From the NCBI GenBank assembly GCA_030604165.1, contig JAUVWK010000197.1, forward strand, positions 1-5,774: 5,774 nucleotides of DNA, read 5' to 3'. A model generated the notes under the pieces. It worked only from the letters and a program-made list of their open reading frames with translations, made no database searches and was not told the DNA's origin. Position 1 is the stretch's first letter. Every line of letters starts with the position of its first letter. The position numbers and the translations under genes are program-made. Shown piece by piece: positions 5,376 to 5,774 of this stretch. Origin of the DNA: Alphaproteobacteria bacterium (GTDB taxonomy: Bacteria; Pseudomonadota; Alphaproteobacteria; UBA828).

Positions 5376-5774
5376 TCAGCTCAGCAAGTTGCCTATGATA
5401 CCCGCGGTATGGTCCACCATCGGAATGATGCGGGCATAATTGATCCGGGTCGGCCCGATGACACCGATCGCGCCGATGAACCGCGCGTCGGCATCGCGGT
5501 AGGGCGCGACTACCATCGAGCAGTCCGTCATGCCGAACAACTCGTTTTCCGCGCCGATGAAAATCTGCACGCCTTCGGCGCCCTGGGTACTTTCCAACAG
5601 CCGGACCAAATCGGTTTTGGTGTCCATCGCGTCGAACAATACTCGAATTCGCTCTAAGTCGCCCATCGCCATCACGTCGTCCAGCAGATGGGCCCGGCCG
5701 CGCACGATCAGCGCGCCGGCCGGCTTCTCGCCGGCCCAAGTGGCCAGTCCGGCCTCGACGACCTTGCTCGTGAG
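5376..5774 (-). CDS. hrcA: Heat-inducible transcription repressor HrcA, C-terminal fragment
   Basis: Partial: the last 132 codons and the TGA stop are in the window, and the start lies beyond the right edge. HrcA represses heat-shock genes by binding the CIRCE operator (TTAGCACTC-N9-GAGTGCTAA) and depends on GroEL for activity. The visible part is the conserved dimerisation and inserted region, with RGRAHLLDD near the start, then AEGVQIFIGAEN, and finally GAIGVIGPTRINYARIIPMVDHTA before the stop, all typical of the family's end. The winged-helix DNA-binding domain is not in view. A GTG at 5703-5705 is internal and not a start, because the frame stays open and HrcA-like up to the window edge. 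grpE follows after 18 bp, so the two are probably co-transcribed. No CIRCE sequence occurs in this window, so any autoregulatory site would be upstream of hrcA. Confidence 0.95.
   Translation of the reverse strand, partial: LTSKVVEAGLATWAGEKPAGALIVRGRAHLLDDVMAMGDLERIRVLFDAMDTKTDLVRLLESTQGAEGVQIFIGAENELFGMTDCSMVVAPYRDADARFIGAIGVIGPTRINYARIIPMVDHTAGIIGNLLS

Overview
The window is GC-rich chromosomal DNA carrying six protein genes, all on the minus strand, so transcription runs from high to low coordinates. In transcriptional order they are hrcA (C-terminal part), grpE, dnaK, dnaJ, dapB and nth (N-terminal part). The high GC content, an hrcA-grpE pair beside a dnaK-dnaJ pair, dapB and nth following dnaJ, and a sigma-32-type promoter before dnaK together suggest an alphaproteobacterium, perhaps of the Rhodospirillales type. 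This placement comes from gene order and protein character; no database was searched.

Layout: hrcA enters from the right edge and ends at 5376. grpE follows after 18 bp (27 bp if it starts at its second ATG). A 229-bp gap (4313-4541) then holds a hairpin just after grpE, a heat-shock (RpoH, sigma-32) promoter candidate at 4422-4450, and a leader of about 100 nt with more hairpins before dnaK. dnaK (651 aa) and dnaJ (377 aa) are separated by 129 bp containing three GC-rich inverted repeats. dapB (272 aa) follows dnaJ after 46 bp, and nth follows dapB after 81 bp and runs off the left edge. There is no gene-free stretch over 300 bp and no sign of RNA genes, mobile elements, CRISPR or a CIRCE operator.

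Function: DnaK, DnaJ and GrpE form the Hsp70 folding machine. DnaJ delivers clients and stimulates ATP hydrolysis by DnaK, and GrpE exchanges the nucleotide. HrcA is the repressor of CIRCE-controlled heat-shock genes. DapB (dihydrodipicolinate reductase, lysine and diaminopimelate synthesis) and Nth (endonuclease III, base-excision repair) are metabolic and DNA-repair genes that appear to be carried behind the chaperone genes, possibly co-transcribed with them.

This is a conserved core-genome region. I found no undescribed system. The points worth a second look are regulatory (the promoter, the leader hairpins and the structured dnaK-dnaJ spacer) and the repeat-built tails of GrpE.
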